Source: a virus. Taken from it: DNA of 64,000 nucleotides. The stretch lies in IMG/VR virus record IMGVR_UViG_3300025073_000041, positions 1-64,000 of that record; one strand, given 5' to 3'. The notes under the pieces were generated by a model, which was not told the DNA's origin, did not search any database, and worked only from the letters and a program-made list of their open reading frames with translations. Position numbers and translations under genes: made by a program. Shown here piece by piece: positions 49,796 through 60,032 of this stretch (position 1 is the stretch's first letter; each line of letters begins with the position of its first letter).

Positions 49796-52700
49796 TTATA
49801 CCTCTATGTGAGCATAACCATCAATTTTATCAATTGAGATTTGATGATCAACAACATCCTTAAGCTCTTGAATGTGTGTAATCAAAAGAACAATGTCAAA
49901 CTGTTCCTTCAACAACTCAAATACCTTTGAAAACTCATTCAAGTTTTCTGAGTCCAAAGACACCAACGGTTCATCCATAATAAAGAAGTTTGGCTGCGGC
50001 AAAGAAGAAGACTTTATCAAAGCCAATCTAATTGCCAAGCTTGCCAACGTCTTTTCCATTCCAGAAGCCATTTCTATCAACCTGGCCGAATATTTCGGAT
50101 ACTGTATGTAAACCTCTAGCCTATCGTCCTCTGTCGCCAGAATAACATTGAATTTAACAATATTAGACAAGATTTTGTTTATTTCTTCATTTATTGTTGG
50201 CAAAGTTTCTCGGATGATGTCATAGCTAATCCCGTTAACGTGCATACTCTCAAGATAATACTCACAAATCGCGTACTTATCTCTTGCCGCTCTCAATTCT
50301 ACCCAACCTTGCTCCAAACTCTTTAATTTTTGTTCCTCTGAGCCTCTTTCTCGGTATAGGGCCGTAAGCTTCTTGTTCTCTTCTTCCAGCTTCTCAGCAT
50401 TCTTCTTCTTTTTTAGCTCGATTTCGGTCTTTTTCTTCGTTTTTTCTTTAATTTTCAGAAATAATTCTTTGTTCTCTTGGAATTTCTTTGATTCTGCTTC
50501 ATTCTTCTCTATTTTAGAATCAATTTCGTGGATTTTTAAATCATATTTGGCGACTCTCGCCACAAATTCCGATATATCCTTGTCCAAAGAGTGTTTCTTG
50601 ATCGTATTCTTGTTAATTTCTTCCAGAAAACCCTGGCATTTGCGAAGATTATCATCTATTCCTTGGGCCATAAGCTCTGCGATCTGCTTATCCAAAACAG
50701 ATAGACCACTCTTGAGTCTCAGAAGCTCTTCTCTTGCGCTATAAGCATCTGTCTTAAATTTGCATTCTTTAAAAGACTCTCCGCAAGGTACTTCTGTCAA
50801 AAGCCGTTCTCTTTTTTCGCATTTTGAAATGTCTTTTATAACGTGTTCTTTGTCTTTCTCGCAGGCTTGAAGCTGGGTCTTTTGTGAACGTAATAGAACA
50901 ATCTCATTCTCATACAACCCCTTGTCTTTCATCGACAAAAAGGCTTCCAATACGCTCTTTTCTTTTTGTTTCTTCTCTATTAGTCTTGTTGTTTCCTCTC
51001 TAGATTTCACCAGCGCCGTTCTTTCTTCCACAAGAGACAGAACCTCCTGCTCCAACCCCTCTCCGTTTATAACCTCTGACGATACAGAAGAAACAAAAGC
51101 ATCTATTTCAGCTATCTGCCTTGAACATACCTCCAGCATTCTGTTATGCTCTGTCGTCAAAGAAATAATGTTTTCCGATTCGTCAAGATTAGAAGACAAC
51201 TTTCTTTTTGTCTCCTCTATCTCCTCGCCAAAATTACGACCTTCGTTCTTTTTAATGTGGGACTTTAGTTCCTGGCTATCATCCTTACAAGCCTCATACT
51301 TCTTCTTCAAAAAGTCAAGGTCCAAGAACTTATTTAATATGTCTTTTCTCTTTGTTGATCCTTCTTTTATAAAGGTAAGAAATTCGAACTGAGATGAATA
51401 AGAAGTCAACATGAAGTCTTCAAGTGTTCCAAAATATCTTCTTATGTGTTTATCGGTTTCAACACGAGACTTTTCTATCAGAGTGTTAAACTCTTCATCC
51501 TTGGCCTCGCAAATAAACTCAACCGTCGTCTTCGCCTCTTTGTCTTCTTCGGACTTCTTAACGATATTCCTATTAATCAAAAAGGTCTTATCGTCAACAT
51601 CTATGGCACAAGAGGCACGACCTGTTGTTTTGTTTTGGTTGACAATGTTATAGGACTTTCTACTGTTTTTAGATATGTTGTTAAACACAGCATATAATAA
51701 AGCCTCTGTTGCAGATGTCTTTCCTGATCTGTTTCCTGCAATAAGTCCAACGACCCCCTTTAACTTGTCAAAATCAATATAATTACCCTCAGAGTAGTTA
51801 AACAAATTGTCCCATTCGAGTCTTCTTAGTTTCCATCGTATTCCTCGTACAACTTCATCTTCGTCGCTAAACGAATTGTAACCTCTGTTCAAATCTAGAA
51901 CTTTTTTTATGTTCTCTTCCGGAACTTTCTTTTTCTCCAAGAAGCGATTAATAAACTTCTCTTGCACCGCCAAATCCCTAATGTTTTCAGAAAAAGCGGA
52001 GCCTTTCTTAATAGAGAATTTGATCGCTTCCGATTTACCATTGGAGGTAATAATAGAAAACGGCTTATACTCTTGTTTAATAAAGTCTATAATCTCTTTA
52101 AACTCATTGCTGGGGATTCTCTCATCAGAGGAGACTTTAAGTCTCGAGTTTTCTTTCAAAGAAAGCTTCGGCATCTTGCCGCGAGTTACCATAACAGAAA
52201 CAAACGGCTTGGGATTAGGTACAATAATGTGCTTTACAGAAAACTTTCTTTTGTCTTCGATATCCCAAAGAAGATATCCCTTATTGTCCTGCTCTCCAAA
52301 GTTCTGCTGCACAGTTGAACCAACGTATCTAAATCTACCATCTGCTTCAAGACAATAATTAGAAGCGTGGATGTCCCCAAAGAAGCCATAATCGAAGTTT
52401 TTAAGGTCGTCTATCTCTATGTCACCATCTTTTAAATAATGGCCCAACTCAGTACAAGAACCCTTTACTACACCGTGGAATAAAGCAACGTTAATCAAGT
52501 CAGGATTTGAAGGTTCCGGCCTCCAATTCTCCGGATCGCAAATAGAGAACACGTTTAGCGCAACCTTATTTTGCAAAAAAATCTCTTGCGAATATTTTAG
52601 AACTCTTAGATTCTTTTTACCCAAAGCACTAACAATAGGAGAAATGGAATCCTGTCGAGAAGGATTCTTAATGTTGTAATCGTGGTTGCCAACTATCACA

Positions 52701-52921
52701 AATGTTTCTGCAATGTCGGACAGAGAAGAAAGAAAGTTAGCTGCAATTTCAATTGCTTCAGGACTGATTTGATTCTTTGTATGAAGAAGATCCCCAAGAT
52801 GAACAATGTAATCTGGTTTTTCTTCTCTCAAAGAAGCATAGATTTTTTCAAAAACTTCTTGGTATTCTTCAAAAAACTTAAAGTTATGAATGTGCGTATC
52901 AGCCAATGTCGCTACTTTCAT
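49796..52921 (-). CDS. Fused Mre11-Rad50 (gp47-gp46 / SbcD-SbcC) nuclease-ATPase
   Basis: 1041 residues. Residues 1-235 are an Mre11-type phosphoesterase: L-A-D-T-H (Asp8, His10), H-L-G-D-L-L-H, V-G-N-H-D, F-H-G and G-D-I-H-A. From about 370 a Rad50-type ATPase begins: Walker A G-N-R-S-G-K-T (396-402), long coiled coils broken by a loop with Cys, then A-S-G-M-E-K-T-L-A-S-L-A (signature-like) and F-F-I-M-D-E-P-L-V-S-L-D (Walker B). In T4 these are two genes; here one polypeptide does both. It processes DNA ends for recombination-dependent replication. Confidence 0.92.
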   Translation of the reverse strand: MKVATLADTHIHNFKFFEEYQEVFEKIYASLREEKPDYIVHLGDLLHTKNQISPEAIEIAANFLSSLSDIAETFVIVGNHDYNIKNPSRQDSISPIVSALGKKNLRVLKYSQEIFLQNKVALNVFSICDPENWRPEPSNPDLINVALFHGVVKGSCTELGHYLKDGDIEIDDLKNFDYGFFGDIHASNYCLEADGRFRYVGSTVQQNFGEQDNKGYLLWDIEDKRKFSVKHIIVPNPKPFVSVMVTRGKMPKLSLKENSRLKVSSDERIPSNEFKEIIDFIKQEYKPFSIITSNGKSEAIKFSIKKGSAFSENIRDLAVQEKFINRFLEKKKVPEENIKKVLDLNRGYNSFSDEDEVVRGIRWKLRRLEWDNLFNYSEGNYIDFDKLKGVVGLIAGNRSGKTSATEALLYAVFNNISKNSRKSYNIVNQNKTTGRASCAIDVDDKTFLINRNIVKKSEEDKEAKTTVEFICEAKDEEFNTLIEKSRVETDKHIRRYFGTLEDFMLTSYSSQFEFLTFIKEGSTKRKDILNKFLDLDFLKKKYEACKDDSQELKSHIKKNEGRNFGEEIEETKRKLSSNLDESENIISLTTEHNRMLEVCSRQIAEIDAFVSSVSSEVINGEGLEQEVLSLVEERTALVKSREETTRLIEKKQKEKSVLEAFLSMKDKGLYENEIVLLRSQKTQLQACEKDKEHVIKDISKCEKRERLLTEVPCGESFKECKFKTDAYSAREELLRLKSGLSVLDKQIAELMAQGIDDNLRKCQGFLEEINKNTIKKHSLDKDISEFVARVAKYDLKIHEIDSKIEKNEAESKKFQENKELFLKIKEKTKKKTEIELKKKKNAEKLEEENKKLTALYRERGSEEQKLKSLEQGWVELRAARDKYAICEYYLESMHVNGISYDIIRETLPTINEEINKILSNIVKFNVILATEDDRLEVYIQYPKYSARLIEMASGMEKTLASLAIRLALIKSSSLPQPNFFIMDEPLVSLDSENLNEFSKVFELLKEQFDIVLLITHIQELKDVVDHQISIDKIDGYAHIEV

Positions 52922-53863
52922 TTAAACGCCTTTTATTGCCCTTTCTAAATAATAAACGTCGTCAATAATAAAAGATTTTTCTTTCTTTTCAATGAAAGAC
53001 ATCTTTGTCATATCTCCTGGGTCTTTATACCCCGAAATATCAATCTTTTTGACTTCGATTCCGTGCCTCTTTAAAAGAAGATTATTGTTTTTTTCTTTTT
53101 CCTCCGCATCTGGATCTAAAGCCGAATAAACAAACGGAACCTTTTCTTTTAATAGCTTTTTAAAAATCGCATAATCTTCTCTCAAGTAAGAGCCAAGAAG
53201 AGGAACAGAATTGTTCCCGGCTTTTATCGCATCGAATACCCCCTCTACTAAAACAATTGGCTTTGTATAATCAAGATAAAGTTCATTAAAAATGATCTTC
53301 TTTTTCTTTATCTCTGGCATCGTATAAACAGGCCACGGCTTCCTATTGTATGCTCTGGCAACAAACGTATTAAGTTTGCCGTCTTTATCAAATGAAGGAA
53401 ATATGATTCTGTTGGCGTATTCCCCCTCTTTACAGTACCCAATCTTATAAAAGCAGATGTCTTTTTCTGTTATTCCGCGAGAGGACAAATATTTTCTTGG
53501 CTCTTGGGAATTCAAATTCCCAATAAGGGAAATATATTCTTCGGGAAGAAACACTTCTTTTTCTTTTTCTTCTTCTTTCCCAAAAAACTCTTCCCACAAA
53601 TCAAAATCTAATGACCCTCCAGATAGACCTTCCCATTTTTGTCGATTTGCTGCATCGCCAAATCTCCAAACAAGCTTTTCTACAGAATGCCCAGATTTTT
53701 CACACTTCCAACAATGAAACTTGCCGCTTTCAATGTTGATTGCAAATTTCTTTCTATAGTGTTCGCAATATGGACAATAAAAATATAGCTCTGTGCCTCT
53801 TTTTTTTAAGTCGTATTCGCCTAAAACGTTTTTAAGAATTTCTATTTGTTGAGAGGAGAGCAT
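52922..53863 (-). CDS. DNA primase (CHC2 zinc finger plus TOPRIM)
   Basis: 313 residues. Zinc finger C-P-Y-C (30-33) and C-W-K-C (52-55); TOPRIM E in I-V-L-V-E-G-V-F-D-A and D-P-D in S-A-L-D-P-D-A. It lacks a helicase domain, so it is a stand-alone T4 gp61-like primase that would need a separate helicase. Its stop abuts the nuclease start; its start overlaps the resolvase end. Confidence 0.88.
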   Translation of the reverse strand: MLSSQQIEILKNVLGEYDLKKRGTELYFYCPYCEHYRKKFAINIESGKFHCWKCEKSGHSVEKLVWRFGDAANRQKWEGLSGGSLDFDLWEEFFGKEEEKEKEVFLPEEYISLIGNLNSQEPRKYLSSRGITEKDICFYKIGYCKEGEYANRIIFPSFDKDGKLNTFVARAYNRKPWPVYTMPEIKKKKIIFNELYLDYTKPIVLVEGVFDAIKAGNNSVPLLGSYLREDYAIFKKLLKEKVPFVYSALDPDAEEKEKNNNLLLKRHGIEVKKIDISGYKDPGDMTKMSFIEKKEKSFIIDDVYYLERAIKGV

Positions 53864-54366
53864 TCTTTTAAACCCGCTCTTGCCATAATCAAAGCGTCAC
53901 ACCTATCGTAGGTGCCTGGTTCCGGATTGCCCTTCGCTGTTTCTTTATAAGAAAACCAAGATTCTTTTTTGATTAAATCAAATACCTTCTCTTTTCCGTT
54001 TTCTCCTCTTTTAACCTTTACTCCGCACAGGCTTCTTGCTCTTGAGGGAGTAAGCTTTTCTACTCTTTTAAAATACATGTGAGAAATATAAGTAATCATC
54101 CCGTTAAATTGAGATAAAATACGCAGAGTCTGTGCAGAAGACTTACCAAAAGAAAACTTCTTTGCACAATCTTCGATATAAACTATACAATCGCCTTTGT
54201 ATTTCTCGGAAAGTTTATCTATTTGGTCGTGAATAAAGTCTGCTTTTTTTTCAAGACCCTCTAGCTTCTCGGTTCTCCAAGCCGCTGATTCTAATACGTC
54301 ACCATTCTCATCTAGTACAGCACATCCAGTAATAGATGTACTTACATCAAGACCTATAATTTTCAT
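53842..54366 (-). CDS. RuvC-like Holliday-junction resolvase
   Basis: 174 residues. G-L-D-V-S-T-S-I-T-G-C-A at 5-16 (first acid), V-Y-I-E-D-C near 62-67 (second acid), and Y-D-R-C-D-A-L-I-M-A near the end (last acids) follow the RNase H-fold RuvC order. It likely resolves branched DNA before packaging, like T4 gp49 in role though not in fold. Confidence 0.82.
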   Translation of the reverse strand: MKIIGLDVSTSITGCAVLDENGDVLESAAWRTEKLEGLEKKADFIHDQIDKLSEKYKGDCIVYIEDCAKKFSFGKSSAQTLRILSQFNGMITYISHMYFKRVEKLTPSRARSLCGVKVKRGENGKEKVFDLIKKESWFSYKETAKGNPEPGTYDRCDALIMARAGLKECSPLNK

Positions 54367-54378
54367 TTTTTCTCTTTC

Positions 54379-54810
54379 TTATTTCAAAACCTCTTGGAGG
54401 TCTTGGTTGGCCATGGCTGTAGCAACACGAAGAGTCAGATTTTGAATTTGTCCAGCAAGACCTTGTAGTTTCTTTTTCCCTGCTGATTTTAAACTCTGCC
54501 GCATTCTACTTTCAAAGGTGCTTAGTTTGTTTAAATCAGAGCCGTCTTCTGGAAACTCTGGGTATTTATCTAGACCCATCTGTTCCCCGTTTTCATAGAC
54601 ATACATCATTACGTTGTCATAGAATTCATTCTGATCATCAAGAATACCTTCGTAATATTCCTGAATTTTCTCATTCATCACCGCCTGATTCCGATCAATT
54701 TCTCTTCCCGGAGGAGCATCTTGTTCCAACAACTTGTTAAGACCAAGGTTTTCGGAAATAATCTCTCGATACATTTCCTTAATTTGCTCACGGATATCAT
54801 CACCTGACAT
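54379..54810 (-). CDS. Hypothetical helical protein
   Basis: 143 residues from ATG 54810 (GGAGAAA upstream). Starts with an amphipathic helix (I-R-E-Q-I-K-E-M-Y-R-E-I-I) of the type shared by several proteins of this operon. Acidic. Unknown. Confidence 0.6.
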   Translation of the reverse strand: MSGDDIREQIKEMYREIISENLGLNKLLEQDAPPGREIDRNQAVMNEKIQEYYEGILDDQNEFYDNVMMYVYENGEQMGLDKYPEFPEDGSDLNKLSTFESRMRQSLKSAGKKKLQGLAGQIQNLTLRVATAMANQDLQEVLK

Positions 54811-54827
54811 TTTATTCACTTTCTCCT

Positions 54828-56162
54828 TTATTTCGTCTTTCCTAGACGAAACTTGTTAAATGCTTCAATATCTGCTGTATATTTTTTAATCACTCTCCAA
54901 AGAGGAACTGTAAACTCTCTCTGCTCTTTATAGTATTCTTCTTCGTTTTTTTTCTTATAAACAGACTCTAAATACTTGACCCAATCTTCTCCAGTCCACG
55001 CACTAATCTTCGGCCACCCCTCCTCAACGACCTTCCTAAGCACCAAAGAGTTTAATTTTACTCCCTCTTGCCCGAAATTGTGCATATCAAAAGAGGTATA
55101 TTGAATAAGGTCTTGAACATATTGAACAACTGCCCACTCAATCTCTTCGGGAGTTGCCTTTTTAAAGCGCCCCTCTGTTCCTTCCTCGTCGGGAGGAATC
55201 TCTTTTATCTTTCCATTTTGGACCTGAGCAATAAACTTTTTAATTGGCGTCTCGGGAGTTTCTCCGCTCTCAAATGGACGAACAGGATAAATAACACCAG
55301 TTATCATCCTTGGTTGTATTTCTTTTCTTACAACAGATTGGAAATGAGTGTTCTTATCCCAAGCATCAGAGTCGTCCAAATCTCGTTCAAGCTCTTTAAG
55401 AGGAAGTTCCAAGACAAAAATAATCGCTTCTCCACCAGCCTTTTCAACTGGCTTTAAAGTATATTCAGCAGCCCTTCTTATGTTAAAAGAAAAATATGTT
55501 CCCGGAGATGTACCTTCCCAGTTTTTTCTCTCTGGGCTAAAAACAAACCCATTCTTTATAATACTCCAAAAATGTTTGGTTGAAGTTCCATGATAAACAA
55601 CGGCTGTCTTTTTCCCTTTTCTTAAAGCAGAAATAAGCTCTTCGGCAAAGGGATCGTCAACACTCTCCAGGTTTGACAAAGCCATTTCATCAACTTTGTG
55701 CTTTAATACTTCTTGCAAAATAATTTCTTCCAAAGACAAATGACTAGCTTTTGTGGGAACTTTTTCCCCCTCTCCGCTCTCGGCCGCTTTATACGCTGTT
55801 TTCTTCTTCTCTTTCCCCTTTGACCTCTCGCTCCGCTGCACCGTTTCGTAATAGTTGATTGCGTCGAAGACTCTTTCTGCAGATTCGTATTGGTTGATGT
55901 CTTTCTTTTCCAGCCGAGGACCAATCTGATCAAACTTGAGGAACGCATCCACAACCAGCTCTTTGCTTTCATTGCCTTGAAGAGTTCTTTTCAAAGCCCA
56001 TTCGAGGTATTTCTGTTTGCCTGTTGGATCCTTCGAGGCAAAGAAGTCGATCAGTTCTGTTTGCTCGGGAATCTTCTCCTTTAAAGAAGAAACCTTGTCT
56101 TCCAATAATGTTCCGGAGCCCTCTAAAATTTCTTGTACAATTTGTTCTACAAGCGACCTCAT
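54828..56162 (-). CDS. Protein with ADP-ribosyltransferase-like core
   Basis: 444 residues. N-terminal amphipathic helix (L-V-E-Q-I-V-Q-E-I-L). Mid-protein V-V-Y-H-G-T-S-T-K-H-F-W-S-I-I-K-N-G-F, then G-T-Y-F-S-F-N-I-R-R-A-A-E-Y, then I-I-F-V-L-E-L-P: this order (H-G-T, S/T-x-Y, E) is that of the ART fold, including RNA 2'-phosphotransferases. Either it modifies proteins or nucleic acids, or it is a virion protein carrying an ART. Adjacent to the CCA enzyme gene. Confidence 0.6.
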   Translation of the reverse strand: MRSLVEQIVQEILEGSGTLLEDKVSSLKEKIPEQTELIDFFASKDPTGKQKYLEWALKRTLQGNESKELVVDAFLKFDQIGPRLEKKDINQYESAERVFDAINYYETVQRSERSKGKEKKKTAYKAAESGEGEKVPTKASHLSLEEIILQEVLKHKVDEMALSNLESVDDPFAEELISALRKGKKTAVVYHGTSTKHFWSIIKNGFVFSPERKNWEGTSPGTYFSFNIRRAAEYTLKPVEKAGGEAIIFVLELPLKELERDLDDSDAWDKNTHFQSVVRKEIQPRMITGVIYPVRPFESGETPETPIKKFIAQVQNGKIKEIPPDEEGTEGRFKKATPEEIEWAVVQYVQDLIQYTSFDMHNFGQEGVKLNSLVLRKVVEEGWPKISAWTGEDWVKYLESVYKKKNEEEYYKEQREFTVPLWRVIKKYTADIEAFNKFRLGKTK

Positions 56163-57449
56163 TTATTTGTTCTCTCCACGAAGATAATTCTTATACGCCG
56201 CAATTCTATTTTGTCGAAGTTTTTCTCCAATCTGCTTCCCAACAAATCCTTGGTCAACAAGTTCTTTTGCGCTCACCTTTCGGCAAACTTCAAAAGCATT
56301 GCGGATAAAATCTCCCTCTTCAAACTCCCGACCCTTATGCGAACGTGCATCGGCCTCGCTAACTCTCAAAAACTTTTCAAACCTTTCCGGCTTACGAAAA
56401 GCGTCGGTTCTATAAAGCAAATCAACAACCTTCTCCGGTCTCATCTTCTTTACAATATGAACCCGCATATGATTTTCTGTCGACATCTCAGCCAGATCAG
56501 AAAAAGAAGAAGGAACCTTTAATCTTTCGTTTGCCGCCTTAACCAAAGGAATTCCCGCCATCTCATGTCCATAATGATGCGGCAAAACATCCTTGGAAGT
56601 AGCTCCCTTCCCAAGATCGTGGTTAACAACAGCCCAAATAATCTCAGGATCGCTGGTGATGCTTCTGGCTGCCCTTACAGCAGCCATCGTGTGCATCCAA
56701 GCGTCGTTTTCCCCGTGATATTGCTGCGGCTGCGGAACTCCTCTGAGCTTTGAAAGCTCTGGCATAAACCTGTCCAAAGCCCCGCACTTTGCCAAGACCT
56801 CAAAATATTTATCTGGTCTGTCAGAAGATAGCGCCTTCTCCGTCTCCTTCCAAATCCTCTCCGGAGTTAAAGAGTCCAGCATTCCCCGACCAACCATGTT
56901 GCTCATTAATTCTTCTGTCTCGGGAGCAGCGGAAAAATCAAGTTGCGCTGCAAATCTCGCAACTCGCAGGACACGAAGAGGATCTTCTTCAAAAGCTTCC
57001 GAAACGTGTCTCAATAGTTTATTTTCTATGTCTTTCTTGCCGCCATATGGATCAACGATATCACCATATTCCCCAGAAGAAAGCATCATTCTAGCAAGGG
57101 CATTAATTGTTAAATCTCTTCTCTCGAGATCTTTTTCAATTGGGATATCTTCCGTATTCGTAGTAAATCCCTTGTGCCCCTCTCCTGATTTTCTCTCCGA
57201 ACGAGCAAGGGCGTATTCGTCTCCCGTCTTCGGATGAATAAAAACAGGAAACTCTGCTCCTACTTGCGAAAACCCAACATCCAACATGTCTTGTGGCGTA
57301 GCACCAACAACAACGTAATCCGCATCGTGTGATGCTCTGTTGAGCAACGAATCTCGGACAGAACCGCCGACAAGAAAAACCTTAAACTTCTTATAAAAGT
57401 CTTCCATTTGCTTCGATTCTTTCAGAAAATGCTGCCACTTCTCAAACAT
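56163..57449 (-). CDS. cca: CCA-adding tRNA nucleotidyltransferase with HD domain
   Basis: 428 residues. F-L-V-G-G-S-V-R-D (26-34), D-A-D-Y-V-V-V-G (42-49, metal acids), E-R-R-D-L-T-I-N-A-L-A, D-P-L-R-V-L-R-V-A-R-F-A-A; then an HD region with H-T-M-A-A-V-R-A-A and N-H-D-L-G-K-G. This is the bacterial class II enzyme with a phosphohydrolase domain. It adds or repairs the CCA end of tRNA. The phage tRNA at 18791 lacks an encoded CCA and would need such an enzyme. Confidence 0.9.
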   Translation of the reverse strand: MFEKWQHFLKESKQMEDFYKKFKVFLVGGSVRDSLLNRASHDADYVVVGATPQDMLDVGFSQVGAEFPVFIHPKTGDEYALARSERKSGEGHKGFTTNTEDIPIEKDLERRDLTINALARMMLSSGEYGDIVDPYGGKKDIENKLLRHVSEAFEEDPLRVLRVARFAAQLDFSAAPETEELMSNMVGRGMLDSLTPERIWKETEKALSSDRPDKYFEVLAKCGALDRFMPELSKLRGVPQPQQYHGENDAWMHTMAAVRAARSITSDPEIIWAVVNHDLGKGATSKDVLPHHYGHEMAGIPLVKAANERLKVPSSFSDLAEMSTENHMRVHIVKKMRPEKVVDLLYRTDAFRKPERFEKFLRVSEADARSHKGREFEEGDFIRNAFEVCRKVSAKELVDQGFVGKQIGEKLRQNRIAAYKNYLRGENK

Positions 57450-57453
57450 TATT

Positions 57454-58905
57454 TCAATAATCGTTTAAATAAGAAATAAGCTTGTTCCAATCATATGTTT
57501 CAACATATGTCTCATAGATTTTATACAAAACTTCTCCCAAAGAAGACATTTTAAAGTTTTTGTCTTGGAACTTTGCTTGAAACTCTTTATATAGTTCTTG
57601 TTCTTTGCTGCTGTCGTAATTCTCGGGGTCAAAGTTAATTTCGACCATTCTACGAAGCTTTTCGCTCACGTTGTCGTTCCACCAAACAAAGTCCATAAAC
57701 TTTTGAAAGTCCGAAAAATTATCCATCAAAAGCTGTCCGTGCAACAAGGCATCACTCTTCAGACGCTCAAGGTATTCCTCTTCTTTTTGATATTTATTTT
57801 GTTCCTGCTCATATCTATCAATCCCAATATCTCCCGGACCTTTGGTGATATTTTTCATGGCTTCCTCAACATTATTTTTATAAGGAGCCAACATCTTATC
57901 AAAATTTTCCATTCTTGTCAAGACGTTATTTAAAAGTTGGTCTGGGGATTGCTCTGCTTCTTCGGTAAGATTCGTCTCACCTCTAAATTGACCTTTTCGT
58001 CTGCTTATTTTCTTTGAAGCCTCCAATAAGTCCTCAACCGTCCTAAATATCTCTGGGGTTAATTGTTCTCTTGCTGCCCTCAAAAACTCTTCTTGGTCTA
58101 AAGATTTATAGTCGTGGTCTCTGGTTCTTTCTAAAATAACGTCTCCATAATTCAAAACCCTTATCAATAAAGCATCTTCTGCTGTAAAGTATTTCTCGAA
58201 TACGTCTATAAGATCTTTTTCTTTAATCCCTCTCAGCAGCTTAAGTTCGTTTAATTTCTTTTGTATCTTTACAAACTCCAAAATCATTTCTCGTTCTTCG
58301 TTGTACCCCGGACGACTGGGTTCTATCCTGCGTGCAATGCTGTCTTTCGTTCTTTCTACATCTTCGAATTTCTTCTGTCGATCTCTAAAGAAGCTTGTTA
58401 TCCCACCTACCGCTCTAGAAAAAACTCCCGGTTTCTCGGGCTCTAATTCTGCAGCAGAAACAGGAGGACTTTTTTCTTTCTTTGTCTTGGCAGGTTCTGG
58501 GGCTTCTGGAGCTTTGACAGGCTCGGGTGCAGCAGCCGCAACAGGCTCCTCTGGCTTTTCTTCTTTTGGTTTCTTGGGTTTGGGAGAGCTTTTCTTCTTT
58601 GTTTTCTTGGGCCTAACGGACTCATCACCGTAAAAAGCTTTAGTTACTTTGTTTTCAAGACTATCCCAAAACCCCTCATCAATCTGTTGTTCTTCTTCTA
58701 TATTCTCCTCTTCCACAAGACCAACAACCTTTTTAATCTTGTCTGCAAAAGAAGGGTTTTTCATTCTATCAAGTTTGTCTTTTCTCGAAGGAACAGAAGA
58801 TTTTGGAGAAGCTGTTATTATCGGCTCTTGTCCAAGTCTTTTTAATTCCGGACGTTTTTCTTTCATTTCGTTCAATATTTCTTTAACTATTTCTCTTATC
58901 TTCAT
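57454..58905 (-). CDS. Hypothetical protein with shared N-terminal helix and Pro/Lys linker
   Basis: 483 residues. Opens with I-R-E-I-V-K-E-I-L-N-E; a Lys/Pro/Ala-rich disordered stretch spans about 98-155; the rest is helical. The layout suggests a structural or internal head protein. No family recognised. Confidence 0.6.
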   Translation of the reverse strand: MKIREIVKEILNEMKEKRPELKRLGQEPIITASPKSSVPSRKDKLDRMKNPSFADKIKKVVGLVEEENIEEEQQIDEGFWDSLENKVTKAFYGDESVRPKKTKKKSSPKPKKPKEEKPEEPVAAAAPEPVKAPEAPEPAKTKKEKSPPVSAAELEPEKPGVFSRAVGGITSFFRDRQKKFEDVERTKDSIARRIEPSRPGYNEEREMILEFVKIQKKLNELKLLRGIKEKDLIDVFEKYFTAEDALLIRVLNYGDVILERTRDHDYKSLDQEEFLRAAREQLTPEIFRTVEDLLEASKKISRRKGQFRGETNLTEEAEQSPDQLLNNVLTRMENFDKMLAPYKNNVEEAMKNITKGPGDIGIDRYEQEQNKYQKEEEYLERLKSDALLHGQLLMDNFSDFQKFMDFVWWNDNVSEKLRRMVEINFDPENYDSSKEQELYKEFQAKFQDKNFKMSSLGEVLYKIYETYVETYDWNKLISYLNDY

Positions 58906-58916
58906 TGAATTTTCCT

Positions 58917-60005
58917 CTATATATCCAACTTCAACTTAAAAGAAAGACCTCTACTTTCTTCTTTCTTAATTGGAGTAGCCAACTTGGCGATACCAAGTAT
59001 TTCCCCATATTGATCTAAAACCGCAATCTTAGAAATATATACTGTCTTTTCAAAATCCGCTTCCGCTCCGTCAAAAGGACTCTTTACAATATTCTTAATA
59101 GATAGCTTCTGGTTTTCGGAAAAAGTCTTACTGCCAGAAGTATAAAATTCCGTTTGCCCATGCTCAATATATGTAGCGTTGTTAGAGTGATTTAATTCTC
59201 CAGGAGGAGCATGACAATACATCGTAATCACATCGACGTAATTAATTCCTTCAAACTCAACTCCATAGCTTGAAGATGGAACAGATGCTCCAAAATACTT
59301 CCAAGACGGATTATAATTTGTTGAATTGTAATATGGTTCACTGTGATTTGTTGCCAAAGCCCAAGAACCAGTCAGCAACATAATCCCTTCCGTATATAAA
59401 ATTACTCCAGCAACAGAACCAGATTGAGAACCTGACGCCTGAACTAATTCTCCTCTTTCGTTATCATACAGCTCATTAAGAACAGCGCCAGAAGTATAAA
59501 ACTTTAAAGCAACTGTACCTTTCTTAATGGAACTACCATAAAAAATAGAGGAAAGCTGGATCTCAGATACTTGTACTGTAGAATAATCCCCAAGAGTAGA
59601 AGAATAGGAACAATGAGGACTAAGATAGCCATAATAATTTATTGTATTCTTGAGAGCATTAATATAAGGACGTGAACTGTTTGGAGCATGATTGGTAATC
59701 TTTATGGAAGATGTCAAAGGATACGACCCAGTTATCGTTGTCCCATAAGCATACTCATTATATTTTGAAGTAGATACTGTAGAAAAAGAAGTAAGATTGC
59801 CGGTCTTTATGATAAATGGATATATTTTCTGCGCAGCCGTTCTATCTATGTTTTCTTCGTAAAGAGAGATAGAGCCTTGAGGTATATTTGAACCTTGCGC
59901 AAGATAGTTGTTTAAATACGTTGTTCCAGAATGAACAAAAAATTCATATTTCGGATGAGTCTTTATTCTATTTCTGAAAATGTCATTCTCTTTAAATTTT
60001 CTCAT
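58917..60005 (-). CDS. Virion structural protein, paralogue of 61443-62489
   Basis: 362 residues, Ser/Tyr/Gly-rich beta protein. I-K-K-G-T-V-A-L-K-F, E-L-N-H-S-N-N-A-T-Y and the end I-L-G-I-A-K-L-A-T-P-I-K-K match the sequence order of the gene at 61443. Similar proteins lie in tail or baseplate regions of large marine myoviruses. Exact role unknown. Confidence 0.65.
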   Translation of the reverse strand: MRKFKENDIFRNRIKTHPKYEFFVHSGTTYLNNYLAQGSNIPQGSISLYEENIDRTAAQKIYPFIIKTGNLTSFSTVSTSKYNEYAYGTTITGSYPLTSSIKITNHAPNSSRPYINALKNTINYYGYLSPHCSYSSTLGDYSTVQVSEIQLSSIFYGSSIKKGTVALKFYTSGAVLNELYDNERGELVQASGSQSGSVAGVILYTEGIMLLTGSWALATNHSEPYYNSTNYNPSWKYFGASVPSSSYGVEFEGINYVDVITMYCHAPPGELNHSNNATYIEHGQTEFYTSGSKTFSENQKLSIKNIVKSPFDGAEADFEKTVYISKIAVLDQYGEILGIAKLATPIKKEESRGLSFKLKLDI

Positions 60006-60032
60006 TTATTTCATGAAAACCCTTATCAAGAC

